In this document: positions 55,662-64,000 of the stretch, in pieces
How the letters are laid out: each line of letters starts with the position of its first letter
Position numbering within the stretch: position 1 is the first letter of the stretch
NCBI RefSeq assembly: GCF_002211105.1
Contig: NZ_JPUA01000028.1
Span: 67,442-131,441, forward strand
DNA length: 64,000 nt
Direction of reading: 5' to 3'
Source of the DNA: Halomonas campaniensis
GTDB lineage: Bacteria; Pseudomonadota; Gammaproteobacteria; Pseudomonadales; Halomonadaceae
Position numbers and translations under genes: made by a program
Notes under the pieces: generated by a model
Told to the model about the DNA's origin: nothing
Seen by the model: the letters and a program-made list of their open reading frames with translations, nothing else
The model's database searches: none

Positions 55662-57582
55662 TCCTCGTGACAACACAGATGAACCCAGTAACGGTGTTGC
55701 CCAAACACGCCAACACTTGCAAATCACGGTGGGTGAGCAGGTTCAGAAAGGTGACACCGTTTACCGAATTTCTCAGGTGCTCGATTTTGAGACGGTCATT
55801 GGTATAGCCGTTGAGTCCGGGCGTAGTTGTCCGCTTCGCATCAGTGAATTAACGCCTTTCCATAGAGGGCCTGCTCCCCTTGAGCAGGATTTGTCTGAGA
55901 TTGGGGATGCCGATTGGCGGGAGGCTGAGCATCGCCTTTCCATTATTAAGCCCTTGGTGGATCGCCATACCGTAGGGCGAGATGCAGCGGAAGAGCGTGC
56001 TAAACAAACAGGCGTGGATACGGCCACGATCTACCGTTGGTTGAAGCGGTACAAGGCGACGGGCTCGGTGCTTGCTTTGATTCCTCAAAAGCCAGGATGG
56101 AAGAAGGGTAAGTCGCGTATCCCTGCGCATGCCGAGGCGGTCATTCAGGAAGTCATCAAAGACGTGTACCTGACGCTGCAGCGTCCCTCCGCACAAAAAG
56201 CAGTTCAGGAAGTGATGCGGCGTTGCCATGAACGGCGCATCGACCCGCCGAGCCCTGGTACCGTTCGTGCTCGTCTGCGGGATATTCCAGAGCGCGACCG
56301 GTTGCGTGGCCATGGCTTCAGAGACAAAGCCATTAACAAGTTTCAGCCAGCGGCCGGGAAGTTTCCCAATGCGGACTATCCGCTAGCGGTCATGCAGATT
56401 GACCACACGCCCGCCGATATTATTTTGGTCGATGACGTGCATCGCAAACCGATTGGCCGACCATGGATCACGTTGGCCATGGACGTGTGCACTCGCGTAG
56501 TCACAGGCTATTACTTATCGTTCGACCCACCCTCTGAAACATCCGTCGGCATGTGTGTGGCTCAATCAATGCTCCCTAAAGATGAATGGTTGCTGCTGCA
56601 TAACGTGGAGGCTGAGTGGCCGGTATGGGGCATGCCCGCCACGATTCATGTCGATAACGGCCCCGATTTTCGCTCAGAGACGTTTCGGCGCTCATGCCTA
56701 GCCTATGGAATCAACCTTGAATTTCGGCCTGTTAAGCAGCCTCGTTACGGTGGCCACATCGAGCGGTTGCTGGGCTCTCTTCTCAAGGAGATCCATAACC
56801 TGCCTGGGACGACCTTTTCCTCCATTAAAGAGAAAGAGGGGTACGATCCCGAGAAGCACGCGGCCATGACGAAAAGCGAGTTTGAAGAGTGGTTGGTGAC
56901 GTTGATTTGTAAGGTTTATCACCAGCGTCTTCATTCTGGCATTGGTATGTCACCGATGCGGAAATGGGAAATCGGTGTGTTTGGCAATGCCGATGTGCAG
57001 GGAGTGGGCTTAGCACCACGGCCTGCTAATAGACTTTCTGTATTGCTCGACTTTTTGCCCAGCTTTCAGCGCACGATCCAGACTTTTGGTGTGACCATCG
57101 ATGGCATGAACTATTACGATGAGGCGCTCAGGCCATGGATCAATGCCAAAGATCCAGACACGTCGAACAAGAAACGCACCTTTGTGTTTCGGCGTGACCC
57201 TCGTGACATTAGCGTCATTTGGTTCAAAGATCCGGAGCTCGGGCAGTATTTTCGTGTCCCCTTTGCCAATCTCGCCCTCCCCTCGATGAGTGTTTGGGAG
57301 TATGCCCAGGCCAAAGCGCGCCTTCGCCAGGAAGGTAGGAGTTCGGTCAATGAGTCTGAAATCCTACGCGCTATCAGTGAACTGCGAACCCATGTGGAGG
57401 AGTCGCAAGCACGTACCAAGCGAAGTCGCCGTCAGGCACAACGACGTAAAGAGCATGAGAAAAAGGTGACGCCTGCTGATCCCCTTTTACATGCGCCTTC
57501 AACCGCAGCTCCCAAAGAGTCACCCGCTCAGGCAGACGGTCTCTTATCGGGTGATATCGATGTGAACTGGGACATATCATGA
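55654..57582 (+). CDS. tnsB: TnsB/TniA-type DDE transposase
   Basis: 642 residues. N-terminal HTH domains (RDAAEERAKQTGVDTATIYRWLKRYKATGS) bind end repeats; the rve core has D250 (MQIDHTPAD), D334 (HVDNGPDF) and E370 (GHIERLLGSL), a D-84-D-35-E spacing. A Mu-transposase-type beta barrel (about 430-560) and basic tail follow. The tail KRSRRQAQRRKEHEKK probably contacts TnsC. Overlaps tnsC by 4 bases. Confidence 0.96.
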   Translation: MNNPRDNTDEPSNGVAQTRQHLQITVGEQVQKGDTVYRISQVLDFETVIGIAVESGRSCPLRISELTPFHRGPAPLEQDLSEIGDADWREAEHRLSIIKPLVDRHTVGRDAAEERAKQTGVDTATIYRWLKRYKATGSVLALIPQKPGWKKGKSRIPAHAEAVIQEVIKDVYLTLQRPSAQKAVQEVMRRCHERRIDPPSPGTVRARLRDIPERDRLRGHGFRDKAINKFQPAAGKFPNADYPLAVMQIDHTPADIILVDDVHRKPIGRPWITLAMDVCTRVVTGYYLSFDPPSETSVGMCVAQSMLPKDEWLLLHNVEAEWPVWGMPATIHVDNGPDFRSETFRRSCLAYGINLEFRPVKQPRYGGHIERLLGSLLKEIHNLPGTTFSSIKEKEGYDPEKHAAMTKSEFEEWLVTLICKVYHQRLHSGIGMSPMRKWEIGVFGNADVQGVGLAPRPANRLSVLLDFLPSFQRTIQTFGVTIDGMNYYDEALRPWINAKDPDTSNKKRTFVFRRDPRDISVIWFKDPELGQYFRVPFANLALPSMSVWEYAQAKARLRQEGRSSVNESEILRAISELRTHVEESQARTKRSRRQAQRRKEHEKKVTPADPLLHAPSTAAPKESPAQADGLLSGDIDVNWDIS

Positions 57583-58463
57583 GCACACACCTTCATCCTG
57601 ATCTTCGTTATGTCTTGGGACTGTCAGCTAAAGAGCGAATGGAGTTTATGGATCAACCGCGATGGTTGGGGTACCCATTGGCCAATCGTGTCATCGAGGT
57701 CATGCGTGGGCTGATGGAGAAGCCTAGCCGTCCTCGTATGCCTAACCTATTGCTCGTGGGTGATTCCAACAACGGAAAAACCACCATCGTTCAACGGTTT
57801 CGTAAACAGTACGGTGAGGGCTACGTGAATGAAGACGTAGAACCGGTGAAACCCGTGATCGTCACTCAAGCCCCACCTAGTGCTGATGAGAAAAGTCTGT
57901 ATGTCGCAGTGCTAGAGAGCTTTTGGGCTCCCTATCGGCCTTCAGACCCGGTACCCAAGCTGCGCTACCAGGTGATTCATCAACTGCGGGCTTGCCATAC
58001 GCGCCTGTTGATCATTGATGAGTTCCACTCATTGTTAACAGGTGGAGCCGTCAAGCAGCGGGAAACGATGAATGCCATCAAGCTCCTATGCAACGAGTTG
58101 ATGATACCCATCGTGGGTGTGGGTACGCAGGATGCTGTGCGTGTGCTGCATTCAGACCCGCAACATGCGAGCCGTTTTGATGTGGTTGCATTGCCGAAGT
58201 GGGAGCTCAATCAGGAGTTTCAGAAGCTGCTTGCTGGCTTTGAGAAGATCCTGCCGCTCCAACACCCTTCCCAGCTGCATGAGCCGCAATTGGCGACTCA
58301 GCTCCACGCGATTTCTGGCGGTAATTTGGGTGACTTGCACCGGCTGCTGGTTGAGTGTGCGAATGCCGCTATTGTGTCTGGAGCTGAGCGCATCGATGAG
58401 AAAATTATTCAGAGTAAATCATGGGTGCGACCTACCCGTGGCATTAGGGAAGTGATGTTGTAA
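57579..58463 (+). CDS. tnsC: TnsC/TniB-type AAA+ regulator
   Basis: 294 residues, short like TniB rather than Tn7 TnsC (~555). P-loop GDSNNGKTT at 61-69, Walker B LLIIDEFHS with D147/E148, sensor-type Asn in VGVGTQDAVRVL. It carries target information to the TnsAB transposase through ATP-dependent filament formation. The stop shares one base with the tniQ start. Confidence 0.94.
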   Translation: MSTHLHPDLRYVLGLSAKERMEFMDQPRWLGYPLANRVIEVMRGLMEKPSRPRMPNLLLVGDSNNGKTTIVQRFRKQYGEGYVNEDVEPVKPVIVTQAPPSADEKSLYVAVLESFWAPYRPSDPVPKLRYQVIHQLRACHTRLLIIDEFHSLLTGGAVKQRETMNAIKLLCNELMIPIVGVGTQDAVRVLHSDPQHASRFDVVALPKWELNQEFQKLLAGFEKILPLQHPSQLHEPQLATQLHAISGGNLGDLHRLLVECANAAIVSGAERIDEKIIQSKSWVRPTRGIREVML

Positions 58464-59551
58464 TGCCTTGGGCGCTGAGTGTGCCTCTGCTGCCTGAGGA
58501 GTCCCTTTCCTCATGGCTCGTTCGGGCGGCGTTGCGACAGGGGTGTGATCCTTTATCGCTCACCGGGGCTATCTGGCCATCATGGCGTGTATGGACAAGG
58601 GACATTGATCGGGAAATCCCCCTCGCAAGAATGCGTCCATTGGTGAATGCCTCGGGGAATACTCCCGCCAAGTTTCAGAAGGCGGGGATGCGGGAGGACT
58701 GTGAGAAAGTGGCAGGTGACTCATTACCGGAAATGCGAACTTGGCCCTGGCTGTTGGCCCTCGGTAGCCGAAATCGACTACGCCATGGAGGACAGCAAGT
58801 ATGCACATTGTGCTTGGCAGAGGACTCTACCCCTTACTTACGCCGACACTGGCGATTCGCTTGGCACATTGGGTGCGGCTTTCATGGAGTGCAACTGATA
58901 GATGAGTGTCCGGTATGCAAGGCCCCTATAGAGCCTCATCGTCTGTCAGCGGAAGATCAACATTTAGCTCAATGCAGTCGGTGTCATGAGGATTTTAGAC
59001 AAGCAGTATGCACGTCGCCTTTACCTGAGGCGTTCCGTTTCCAGGTGCTGGCTGATCGTGTTTTAAAAGGAGAGAGAGCAGGATTTGGGAGCAGCTCTAT
59101 CGCAGTCGCGGATTGGTTTTCTATGGCGAGCTTTTTGGTTGGCGTTATGCGACGTGCAAGTCGGCGGCCCTCATCACCCCTCGCGGAAGCGCTTCTGTCG
59201 TTAGGTATTCCCGTCGTGAATAACCGCATGCCTATCTCTGGGTTGGCGTTTGAGCTGTTGCCTATCAGCGAGCGGAGTGCTTTATTGACGGCGGTTGAGC
59301 GCTTCATGGACATAGGTATTGAGGAGGCGTTCGATGCGTTGGTCGCGTTCAATGTGAAAACGAGCGCGCTTTTTGATCCTCGAAAGTCACCTCCTGTTGT
59401 CCTGTTACCGATACTATCACGATTATCTCATCATCCTCATGGGCCACATCGCCGCCGCGTTCAACCGGATCATCGCCCTACGTCGGAGCGTGCTGTTAGA
59501 GCCTCTTGGGCGCGTTTGAAACGCAGAATGAAAGCGGAGCCATCCTCTTGA
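58463..59551 (+). CDS. tniQ: TniQ/TnsD-type target-selection protein
   Basis: 362 residues. TniQ domain begins LLPEESLSSWLVRAALRQGCDPL; zinc-ribbon cysteines in CTLCLAED, CGFHG, CPVCK and CSRCHEDFRQAVC. The C-terminal half (about 190-362) is divergent and basic at its end. TnsD-like members read the att site sequence and recruit TnsC; here the conserved comM codons are the inferred target. Equivalent to tniD of Tn6022. Confidence 0.9.
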   Translation: MPWALSVPLLPEESLSSWLVRAALRQGCDPLSLTGAIWPSWRVWTRDIDREIPLARMRPLVNASGNTPAKFQKAGMREDCEKVAGDSLPEMRTWPWLLALGSRNRLRHGGQQVCTLCLAEDSTPYLRRHWRFAWHIGCGFHGVQLIDECPVCKAPIEPHRLSAEDQHLAQCSRCHEDFRQAVCTSPLPEAFRFQVLADRVLKGERAGFGSSSIAVADWFSMASFLVGVMRRASRRPSSPLAEALLSLGIPVVNNRMPISGLAFELLPISERSALLTAVERFMDIGIEEAFDALVAFNVKTSALFDPRKSPPVVLLPILSRLSHHPHGPHRRRVQPDHRPTSERAVRASWARLKRRMKAEPSS

Positions 59552-60966
59552 ATCAACACCAAATGGTCGGCTGCGATGAGTGTGGCCGGGAAGTTTCCAA
59601 ATTGTGGCGACGTCATAAGGGGCATGGTTACTGCTCAACCTGCTATGCCCGTGTGTTTAAGCGGCGGATGTGCCCACAGTGTGGTGAGTTTGCCCGTCTG
59701 CCTAAAAATGACCCAGAAGCCGTCTGTCGCCAATGTGACGTCGACAAACCGTGTGCACGGTGTGGCAAAGCCAGTTCAGACTACACCATCGGCAAGGTCA
59801 CTTCCTACGGCCCTGTCTGTAACGCCTGCGCTCCCTATTTTAGAGAGCCAGAACCCTGTGAGGGGTGTGGGAAGGCGTCTCAACGTCTTACCCGAGTGAC
59901 GCGTATGGGGCATGATCATCGGTTATGTCCAAGCTGTGCGACGGCAGACCACGGCACTTGCTCTGCGTGTCGTCGACATCGTTTATTGGTGATGGCACCC
60001 GACGGGAATGCGCTGTGCAAAGCCTGTTATGAGCTAGGGGACATTGCTTGCCCATCGTGTGGCCATCCTATGCCAGCCGGTCGAGGCGATGTCTGTGAGC
60101 CCTGCTACTGGACACGAACATGCCGCAAGCGGATCTCCATTGGCCAAGCCGGTCTCACCACCAAAGCGTTACGGGAGGCATTTGAGGAGTTTGGTGAATG
60201 GATGATTCGCACCACGGGTCCGCATAAAGCTGCCCTGAAGATCAACCACTTCTGGTCGTTCTTCACTGAGCTCGACCAGGCATGGGCACGGATACCGAGC
60301 TATGTGGAGCTACTTCACCACTTCGGGGCAGAGGGGTTGCGGCGTGTGAGGCTCCCGATGCGATGGCTACATGAAGAAAAAGGAGTGGAGCCGGATCATC
60401 AAGCAAAACGAGTCGACTCCGAGAAACGGCGTATCCAGGAGTGCCTCAGGTCTATGCCGCCCGCTTCGCTAGCAGAAAAGGCGCTGAGAGCTTACTGGCA
60501 TCAATTGGAAGCGCGCATAGAGGCTGGGAAAACGTCGCATACCTCTGCACGACTGACGCTCAGGGCGGCTGCCACGTTATTACTTAAGACTCATCCTGAG
60601 GGCTTACAGTTGCCTAACCAAGCTAACGTTGAAAACTACCTGGTTGTAGCGCCTGGGCAAGCAGCATCCCTAACAGGATTTATCAACTTTCTGAATCATC
60701 GCTACAGCACTGAGCTGGCTCCCAAGGTGGATAGCAAACGAGTCAGGATGATGCGCAAAGAAAAGCTAGCTCGCATGATCATGGAAATGGCAGATAGTGA
60801 CGCTAAAGATGAGGCTTGGATGGCACGTTGGGTCTTATTGGGAATGGAGTATTTTCATAATAAAAAGGTCACAAAAAAATCAGCAGTGACATATGAGTTA
60901 AGCCAAGCTGGTGACGGTGTTGTCGCTTTTCACGCAGGTTCAAGGTATTGGCTGCCGATCAAGTGA
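59548..60966 (+). CDS. tniE: TniE-position protein with twelve CxxC motifs
   Basis: 472 residues if started at TTG 59548, which overlaps the tniQ stop (TTGA) and has a Shine-Dalgarno (CGGAG) 8 bases away; ATG 59563 is an alternative. Residues 1-210 carry CDEC, CSTC, CPQC, CRQC, CARC, CNAC, CEGC, CPSC, CSAC, CKAC, CPSC and CEPC, about six zinc sites. The C-terminal ~260 residues are helical, reminiscent of a SAM-like core-binding domain, without an R-H-R-Y tetrad. Its coupling to tniQ argues for a role in targeting. Confidence 0.78.
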   Translation: MNQHQMVGCDECGREVSKLWRRHKGHGYCSTCYARVFKRRMCPQCGEFARLPKNDPEAVCRQCDVDKPCARCGKASSDYTIGKVTSYGPVCNACAPYFREPEPCEGCGKASQRLTRVTRMGHDHRLCPSCATADHGTCSACRRHRLLVMAPDGNALCKACYELGDIACPSCGHPMPAGRGDVCEPCYWTRTCRKRISIGQAGLTTKALREAFEEFGEWMIRTTGPHKAALKINHFWSFFTELDQAWARIPSYVELLHHFGAEGLRRVRLPMRWLHEEKGVEPDHQAKRVDSEKRRIQECLRSMPPASLAEKALRAYWHQLEARIEAGKTSHTSARLTLRAAATLLLKTHPEGLQLPNQANVENYLVVAPGQAASLTGFINFLNHRYSTELAPKVDSKRVRMMRKEKLARMIMEMADSDAKDEAWMARWVLLGMEYFHNKKVTKKSAVTYELSQAGDGVVAFHAGSRYWLPIK

Positions 60967-61138
60967 TACCGGCTTCCTTCCAGCATCTCATTTAGTGTCT
61001 TCTGGGTGAAATACGGTTATGACATGCTCAAGCGTTCGTCAGTTTGCTGCTTAAGCTAGGACACTTCTTTGCACTAGGCCTGTGACTTTGCGTCTACCAA
61101 AGTGCCCTGCAGTCTGGATTTATGAGCACTCAAACGCG

Positions 61139-61858
61139 TTACGCGCTTGCATTCCTTCGACGTTCTACCGCCGCATTTATTCCTTCGACTTCTTCGTCTA
61201 TTCGCTGATGATACTCGTTACTCGGATGCAACCAGTCTTTCATCTGTCTGAGTATCACGGGGTCTTTCGACGCGAAGAATTTTGCACGCTCAAAAGCACG
61301 AGCTTGCACATCCTCAGCAGGCGAAAGTTCTGCGACCAATCCCCACTGGTACGCATCGGCACCACTGAAGGTTTCTCCTCCGAATATCAAGCGTTTGGCT
61401 AGAGGAAGACCCACGGCACGTTGGAGCAGAAGCGTGCTTGCTGCCTCGGGGGCGATGCCCATGTCGATAAAGGGTAGCTTGAGTTTCGTATCTTCACTGG
61501 TAACTACCCAGTCAGCATGCAGTAACCATGTCACACCGATGCCTGCTGCGGAACCGTGCGCTGCAATTACCAACGGTTTTCTTACGTCGGTAATGGCGTG
61601 CAAGAATGCTGGCACGGGGTCTTGCGGTTGCTGCGGCCACTCTTCAAAAGCTTTTAAGTCGTGGCCTGCACAAAATGCACTGCCATTGCCAGTGACCACG
61701 ATGCAGAGCACGTCATCTCGCTGGTCAGCCTCCTTCAGAGCCTCGGTGATAGCGGTGAACATCGGCATCGTGAGCGCGTTGCGCTTGTCGGGTCGATCAA
61801 TACAAATGTGTAACAGACCATCTTCGATACTGAAATTTAGTGACTCGATATTTTTCAT
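61139..61858 (-). CDS. Enoyl-CoA hydratase/isomerase (crotonase) family protein
   Basis: 239 residues. Crotonase fold: DGLLHICIDRPDKRNALTMPMFTAI, GSAFCAGHDLKAFEEWP (oxyanion loop), AHGSAAGIGVTWLLHADWVV and SEDTKLKLPFIDMGIAPEAAS (second Glu-equivalent region). Lacks a clear Glu in the catalytic EGG position, having GSAAG. Acyl-CoA substrate unknown. It is divergent from the GlxA regulator, which probably controls it. Inferred transposon cargo. Confidence 0.88.
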   Translation of the reverse strand: MKNIESLNFSIEDGLLHICIDRPDKRNALTMPMFTAITEALKEADQRDDVLCIVVTGNGSAFCAGHDLKAFEEWPQQPQDPVPAFLHAITDVRKPLVIAAHGSAAGIGVTWLLHADWVVTSEDTKLKLPFIDMGIAPEAASTLLLQRAVGLPLAKRLIFGGETFSGADAYQWGLVAELSPAEDVQARAFERAKFFASKDPVILRQMKDWLHPSNEYHQRIDEEVEGINAAVERRRNASA

Positions 61859-61978
61859 AGCAGTTATTTTCCTTCAGCACAGAGGGGTTAGATGACGTTC
61901 TCACTCGCTATTGGACAGACCCACCAACACCTCTTAAAGTGTTCAATATGACACAATTTATGCGATTTCGGACATCTC

Positions 61979-62962
61979 ATGCCTCAAGCTGCTATTCTGA
62001 CCCTTGATAACTGCTACGCATCCACGGTGGCGGGATTTGCAGACATACTGAAGGTCGCCAATTCGCATCTACGGCTTGAGAAAGCGCCCGTATCCGAACT
62101 ATTCGATTGGGACTTTGTGTCAATGTCGGGTGAACCTGCCATCGCCAGCAATGGCATGGCTTTGCATACTCACAAGCTGGATCTAAGTAAACGCTATGAC
62201 CTGGTGTTCGTCCCTAGTATCTACTACGGTGGGCATCGCTTGTTCGACAGCTTCCTTGACTTGCAATCCAACGCGTGTGAGTGGTTGACAACGCAGTGGT
62301 CGTCAGGGGCCTGGGTTGCCGCCAATTGCACAGGCACGTTCATACTGGCCCAAACAGGCTTGTTGAACGGTCGTTCGGCGACAACGACCTGGTGGCTGGA
62401 AAAGCATTTTAGAGGGAAGTTTCCTGGCGTTAATTTGCAACTTCAGCCAGTCCTCACGGAGGAGGATCGACTGATATGTGCAGGAGCCTCAGCGTCTTAC
62501 TTGGTTCAAACGGTGCGGGTAATTGAGCGATTCGCGGGGCCTGTCATCGCGTCGCTTTGCGCAAAGACCATGCTGATCGACGTTAGCCAGACCAACCAGA
62601 TCCCCTATCTTCCGTTACTTGGCAAAAAGAGTCATTCCGACGCACTGGTGTACCGGGCTCAACAATGGTTACAGAGCAACATGTCGAGAACCATAAGGAT
62701 GTCAGAGTTGTCGGCTACCCTTGCTGTCACTGAAAGGACGCTGAACCGGCGGTTTCGGTCTGTCATGGATCAAACGCCGTTAGCCCATCTTCAGGATATC
62801 CGGCTGGAAGCTGCTCGGGCGCTGCTAGAGAGCAGCTCCGATAGCGTAGAGAATATTGCTGGCCAGGTTGGATATAGCGATACCAGCTCTTTCACAAGGC
62901 TTTTTCGCCAGCGAATAGGCATTAGCCCTGGTGCTTACCGGGAGCGGTTCCAGACGCGATAG
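61979..62962 (+). CDS. GlxA-type AraC-family regulator
   Basis: 327 residues. DJ-1/PfpI-like domain (about 1-185: AAILTLDNCYASTVAGFADIL, LVFVPSIYYGG, WVAANCTGTFILAQTGLLNGR with the nucleophile-elbow Cys) and C-terminal AraC HTH (RMSELSATLAVTERTLNRRF, IAGQVGYSDTSSFTRLFRQRIGISPGAYR). Such proteins sense small molecules, often amino-acid derivatives. Divergent from the crotonase gene across 120 bp. Confidence 0.93.
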   Translation: MPQAAILTLDNCYASTVAGFADILKVANSHLRLEKAPVSELFDWDFVSMSGEPAIASNGMALHTHKLDLSKRYDLVFVPSIYYGGHRLFDSFLDLQSNACEWLTTQWSSGAWVAANCTGTFILAQTGLLNGRSATTTWWLEKHFRGKFPGVNLQLQPVLTEEDRLICAGASASYLVQTVRVIERFAGPVIASLCAKTMLIDVSQTNQIPYLPLLGKKSHSDALVYRAQQWLQSNMSRTIRMSELSATLAVTERTLNRRFRSVMDQTPLAHLQDIRLEAARALLESSSDSVENIAGQVGYSDTSSFTRLFRQRIGISPGAYRERFQTR

Positions 62963-63032
62963 GGAATCAGCCTTTCGGCTTGGTTTGCCACAGTGCTAAA
63001 AAACCTCAACGACCATTGTCTCAAGATGGTCT

Positions 63033-63728
63033 TTAGCGCCAAAAATCCGCACTGAAGTTATTGAGCCCGCGACCATAGGTATCTAACGTCACCTGGTAGG
63101 TTTTAGGGATGTCACTACCGATGCCTCCCTCTCTGAAAAAATTTCTCAGGGAATGAAGGCTTAACAATTTAAGGTGTTCCCATTCACGCCGTAGTTTTTC
63201 TTGACGCTCCTGTGCCAGTTTCGCAGCACTGGGCTTCCGCTTGGGTAATGGAAAGCTGTAATCGGGGCTAAGATCAGGTGTATAGAGGAACGTGATAGAG
63301 CCATACGTCCAATTATCCGCCGTATTTTTACGCCATTGGTACCCCAGTCGCACTTCCAGACGATCACCGTAATGAAAGGGCTGGAAGATATGGTCATCGA
63401 CTTGAAACAACAGGTTGTCTTTCTCTTCTTCTTCCATCCGCTGCTGCATCTGTTGAACAGCATGTGTTAGATCATCAGCAGCTCGACGCATTGACTCATC
63501 GGTTTCATCACGCTTTTTAGAAGACTTGGCCCGACTGTGTGCATCAACTGACTTTTGAAAGTCTCTCAATTTGTTTGAAACATATAGGCCGCAACTTTCT
63601 AAATTAAATCCGTAGAGCTGACTTAGCGTTACGCTGTGGACACACTCCCTGATGGCTATGTCTAGCTCGTCGGAGTCGAGGTTTTTTAAGGCTTCTCTTT
63701 CTGCCGAAGAGATGTATAAGTCACCCAT
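63033..63728 (-). CDS. Cytoplasmic coiled-coil protein of unknown function
   Basis: 231 residues, MGDLYISSAEREALKNLDSDE. A charged coiled-coil lies at about 60-105 (RAKSSKKRDETDESMRRAADDLTHAVQQMQQRMEEEEKD), then a beta-like segment (FHYGDRLEVRLGYQWRK, YGSITFLYTPDLSP) and a basic helix. No signal or membrane segment. I do not recognise a family. A probable transposon cargo gene. Confidence 0.55.
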   Translation of the reverse strand: MGDLYISSAEREALKNLDSDELDIAIRECVHSVTLSQLYGFNLESCGLYVSNKLRDFQKSVDAHSRAKSSKKRDETDESMRRAADDLTHAVQQMQQRMEEEEKDNLLFQVDDHIFQPFHYGDRLEVRLGYQWRKNTADNWTYGSITFLYTPDLSPDYSFPLPKRKPSAAKLAQERQEKLRREWEHLKLLSLHSLRNFFREGGIGSDIPKTYQVTLDTYGRGLNNFSADFWR

Positions 63729-63812
63729 TATGATCGCCTTATCAGTTTGGATGTTTGATGAATCGTCTAGCGCCGTGCCAATATACTACGTCTAAAGTGT
63801 GCTTTTTACCCT

Positions 63813-64000
63813 TCAGTGACGAACGAGTTTTTGAACGACACCTTCAACGTGCCGCACGTTAGACAGCACTTGGCGCATCCAGTGTTCAAAGCTGCCTTGG
63901 TGATCCAGCGTAAATACTAAACCTTTGGTCAGACAGAGGTTTTGACCCTTCCTTCTTACCGCCATTTCTTGAATAGGGCGTTCAAGCGATGGGGTACGGG
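63813..64000 (-). CDS. C-terminal fragment of an unidentified protein, cut by window edge
   Basis: An open frame reads from the right edge to TGA at 63815-63813, coding 61 residues that end VRHVEGVVQKLVRH. The fragment (LTKGLVFTLDHQGSFEHW) recalls an ACT-like or small regulatory domain, but too little is visible to name. No start lies in the window except an internal ATG. Low confidence that it is real. Confidence 0.4.
   Translation of the reverse strand, partial: RTPSLERPIQEMAVRRKGQNLCLTKGLVFTLDHQGSFEHWMRQVLSNVRHVEGVVQKLVRH

Larger units (their letters stand above)
54842..64000 (+). mobile_element. Tn7-like transposon (Tn6022/AbaR-backbone type), left part
   Basis: Starts with TGT at 54842 inside comM and runs past the right edge. 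It contains an end-repeat array, then tnsA, tnsB, tnsC, tniQ and a tniE-position gene all on the plus strand with overlapping starts, matching the tniC-tniA-tniB-tniD-tniE order of Tn6022 elements that also insert in comM. Everything from about 61.1 kb on is treated as cargo; the right end is not seen, so the cargo boundary is inference. Confidence 0.85.

Noticed and set aside
59548-60966. Tyrosine recombinase as a second integrase in the transposon
   Set aside because: No R-H-x-x-R or terminal tyrosine arrangement is present in the C-terminal half.
1-64000. CRISPR array, tRNA or rRNA genes, insertion sequences
   Set aside because: No regular spaced repeats, cloverleaf-like segments or other transposases seen by eye on either strand; the only transposase is TnsB.

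Overview
The window is chromosomal DNA from a halophilic gammaproteobacterium, almost certainly Halomonas or a close relative (Halomonadaceae). The strongest taxonomic signal is an intact ectoine-uptake operon, teaABCD: TeaA matches the characterised Halomonas elongata protein, including five ligand-contact residues. An ectoine 5-hydroxylase gene, ectD, lies in the same window. Gene order elsewhere (hemC-hemD-hemX, argH, lptM-lysA-dapF-DUF484-xerC-yigB, engB/cytochrome c4/dsbA) is the conserved Pseudomonas/Oceanospirillales arrangement.

Layout. 1-2.1 kb: haem genes hemX (cut by the edge), hemD and hemC on the minus strand. 2.2-5.0 kb: a PAS4-GGDEF-EAL cyclic-di-GMP protein. 5.1-11.2 kb: argH and the tightly overlapping lptM-lysA-dapF-DUF484-xerC-yigB block. 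11.2-14.4 kb: engB, diheme cytochrome c4, dsbA and an EEP-family hydrolase. 14.5-17.8 kb: a TRAP transporter in Q-M-P order with a TakP-like binding protein. 17.9-24.4 kb: thiD, a tandem-UspA protein, a chalcone-isomerase-like protein, dtd, a small zeta-toxin-like cassette flanked by 35-bp direct repeats, an ABC-F ATPase and a TIGR02444 protein. 24.7-28.4 kb: teaABCD. 28.5-32.4 kb: FKBP isomerase, PHB-depolymerase-like esterase, SCO copper chaperone, small membrane protein and AEC transporter.

32.4-32.9 kb holds no protein gene. It has two tandem, nearly identical units, each with a sigma70 promoter, a Fur-box-like sequence over the -10, a 5' hairpin, an invariant 51-nt core and a Rho-independent terminator. 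I read them as duplicated, probably iron-regulated small RNAs, built like Pseudomonas PrrF1/PrrF2. They end about 200 bp upstream of ectD, whose product is an iron enzyme.

33-43 kb: ectD, ldhA, argE, a tctCBA tripartite tricarboxylate transporter with a divergent LysR regulator, a GST, trmB and thiSG. 43-54 kb: DUF423, DUF411, a PaoABC-like molybdenum hydroxylase, a hotdog thioesterase, malate synthase G, a lysophospholipase-like hydrolase, an esterase-like phytase and an FMN reductase.

54.2 kb to the right edge: comM is cut at a Gly-Gly-Ser codon run by a Tn7-like transposon of the Tn6022/AbaR-backbone type. Its left end has four TGCGAC repeats. Then come tnsA, tnsB, tnsC, tniQ and a tniE-position gene whose product carries twelve CxxC motifs. 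The rest (crotonase, GlxA-type regulator, an unknown coiled-coil protein and a truncated gene) is inferred cargo. The other transposon end and the 5' part of comM are outside the window.

All calls rest on reading the sequence and remembered family knowledge; no database search was run.
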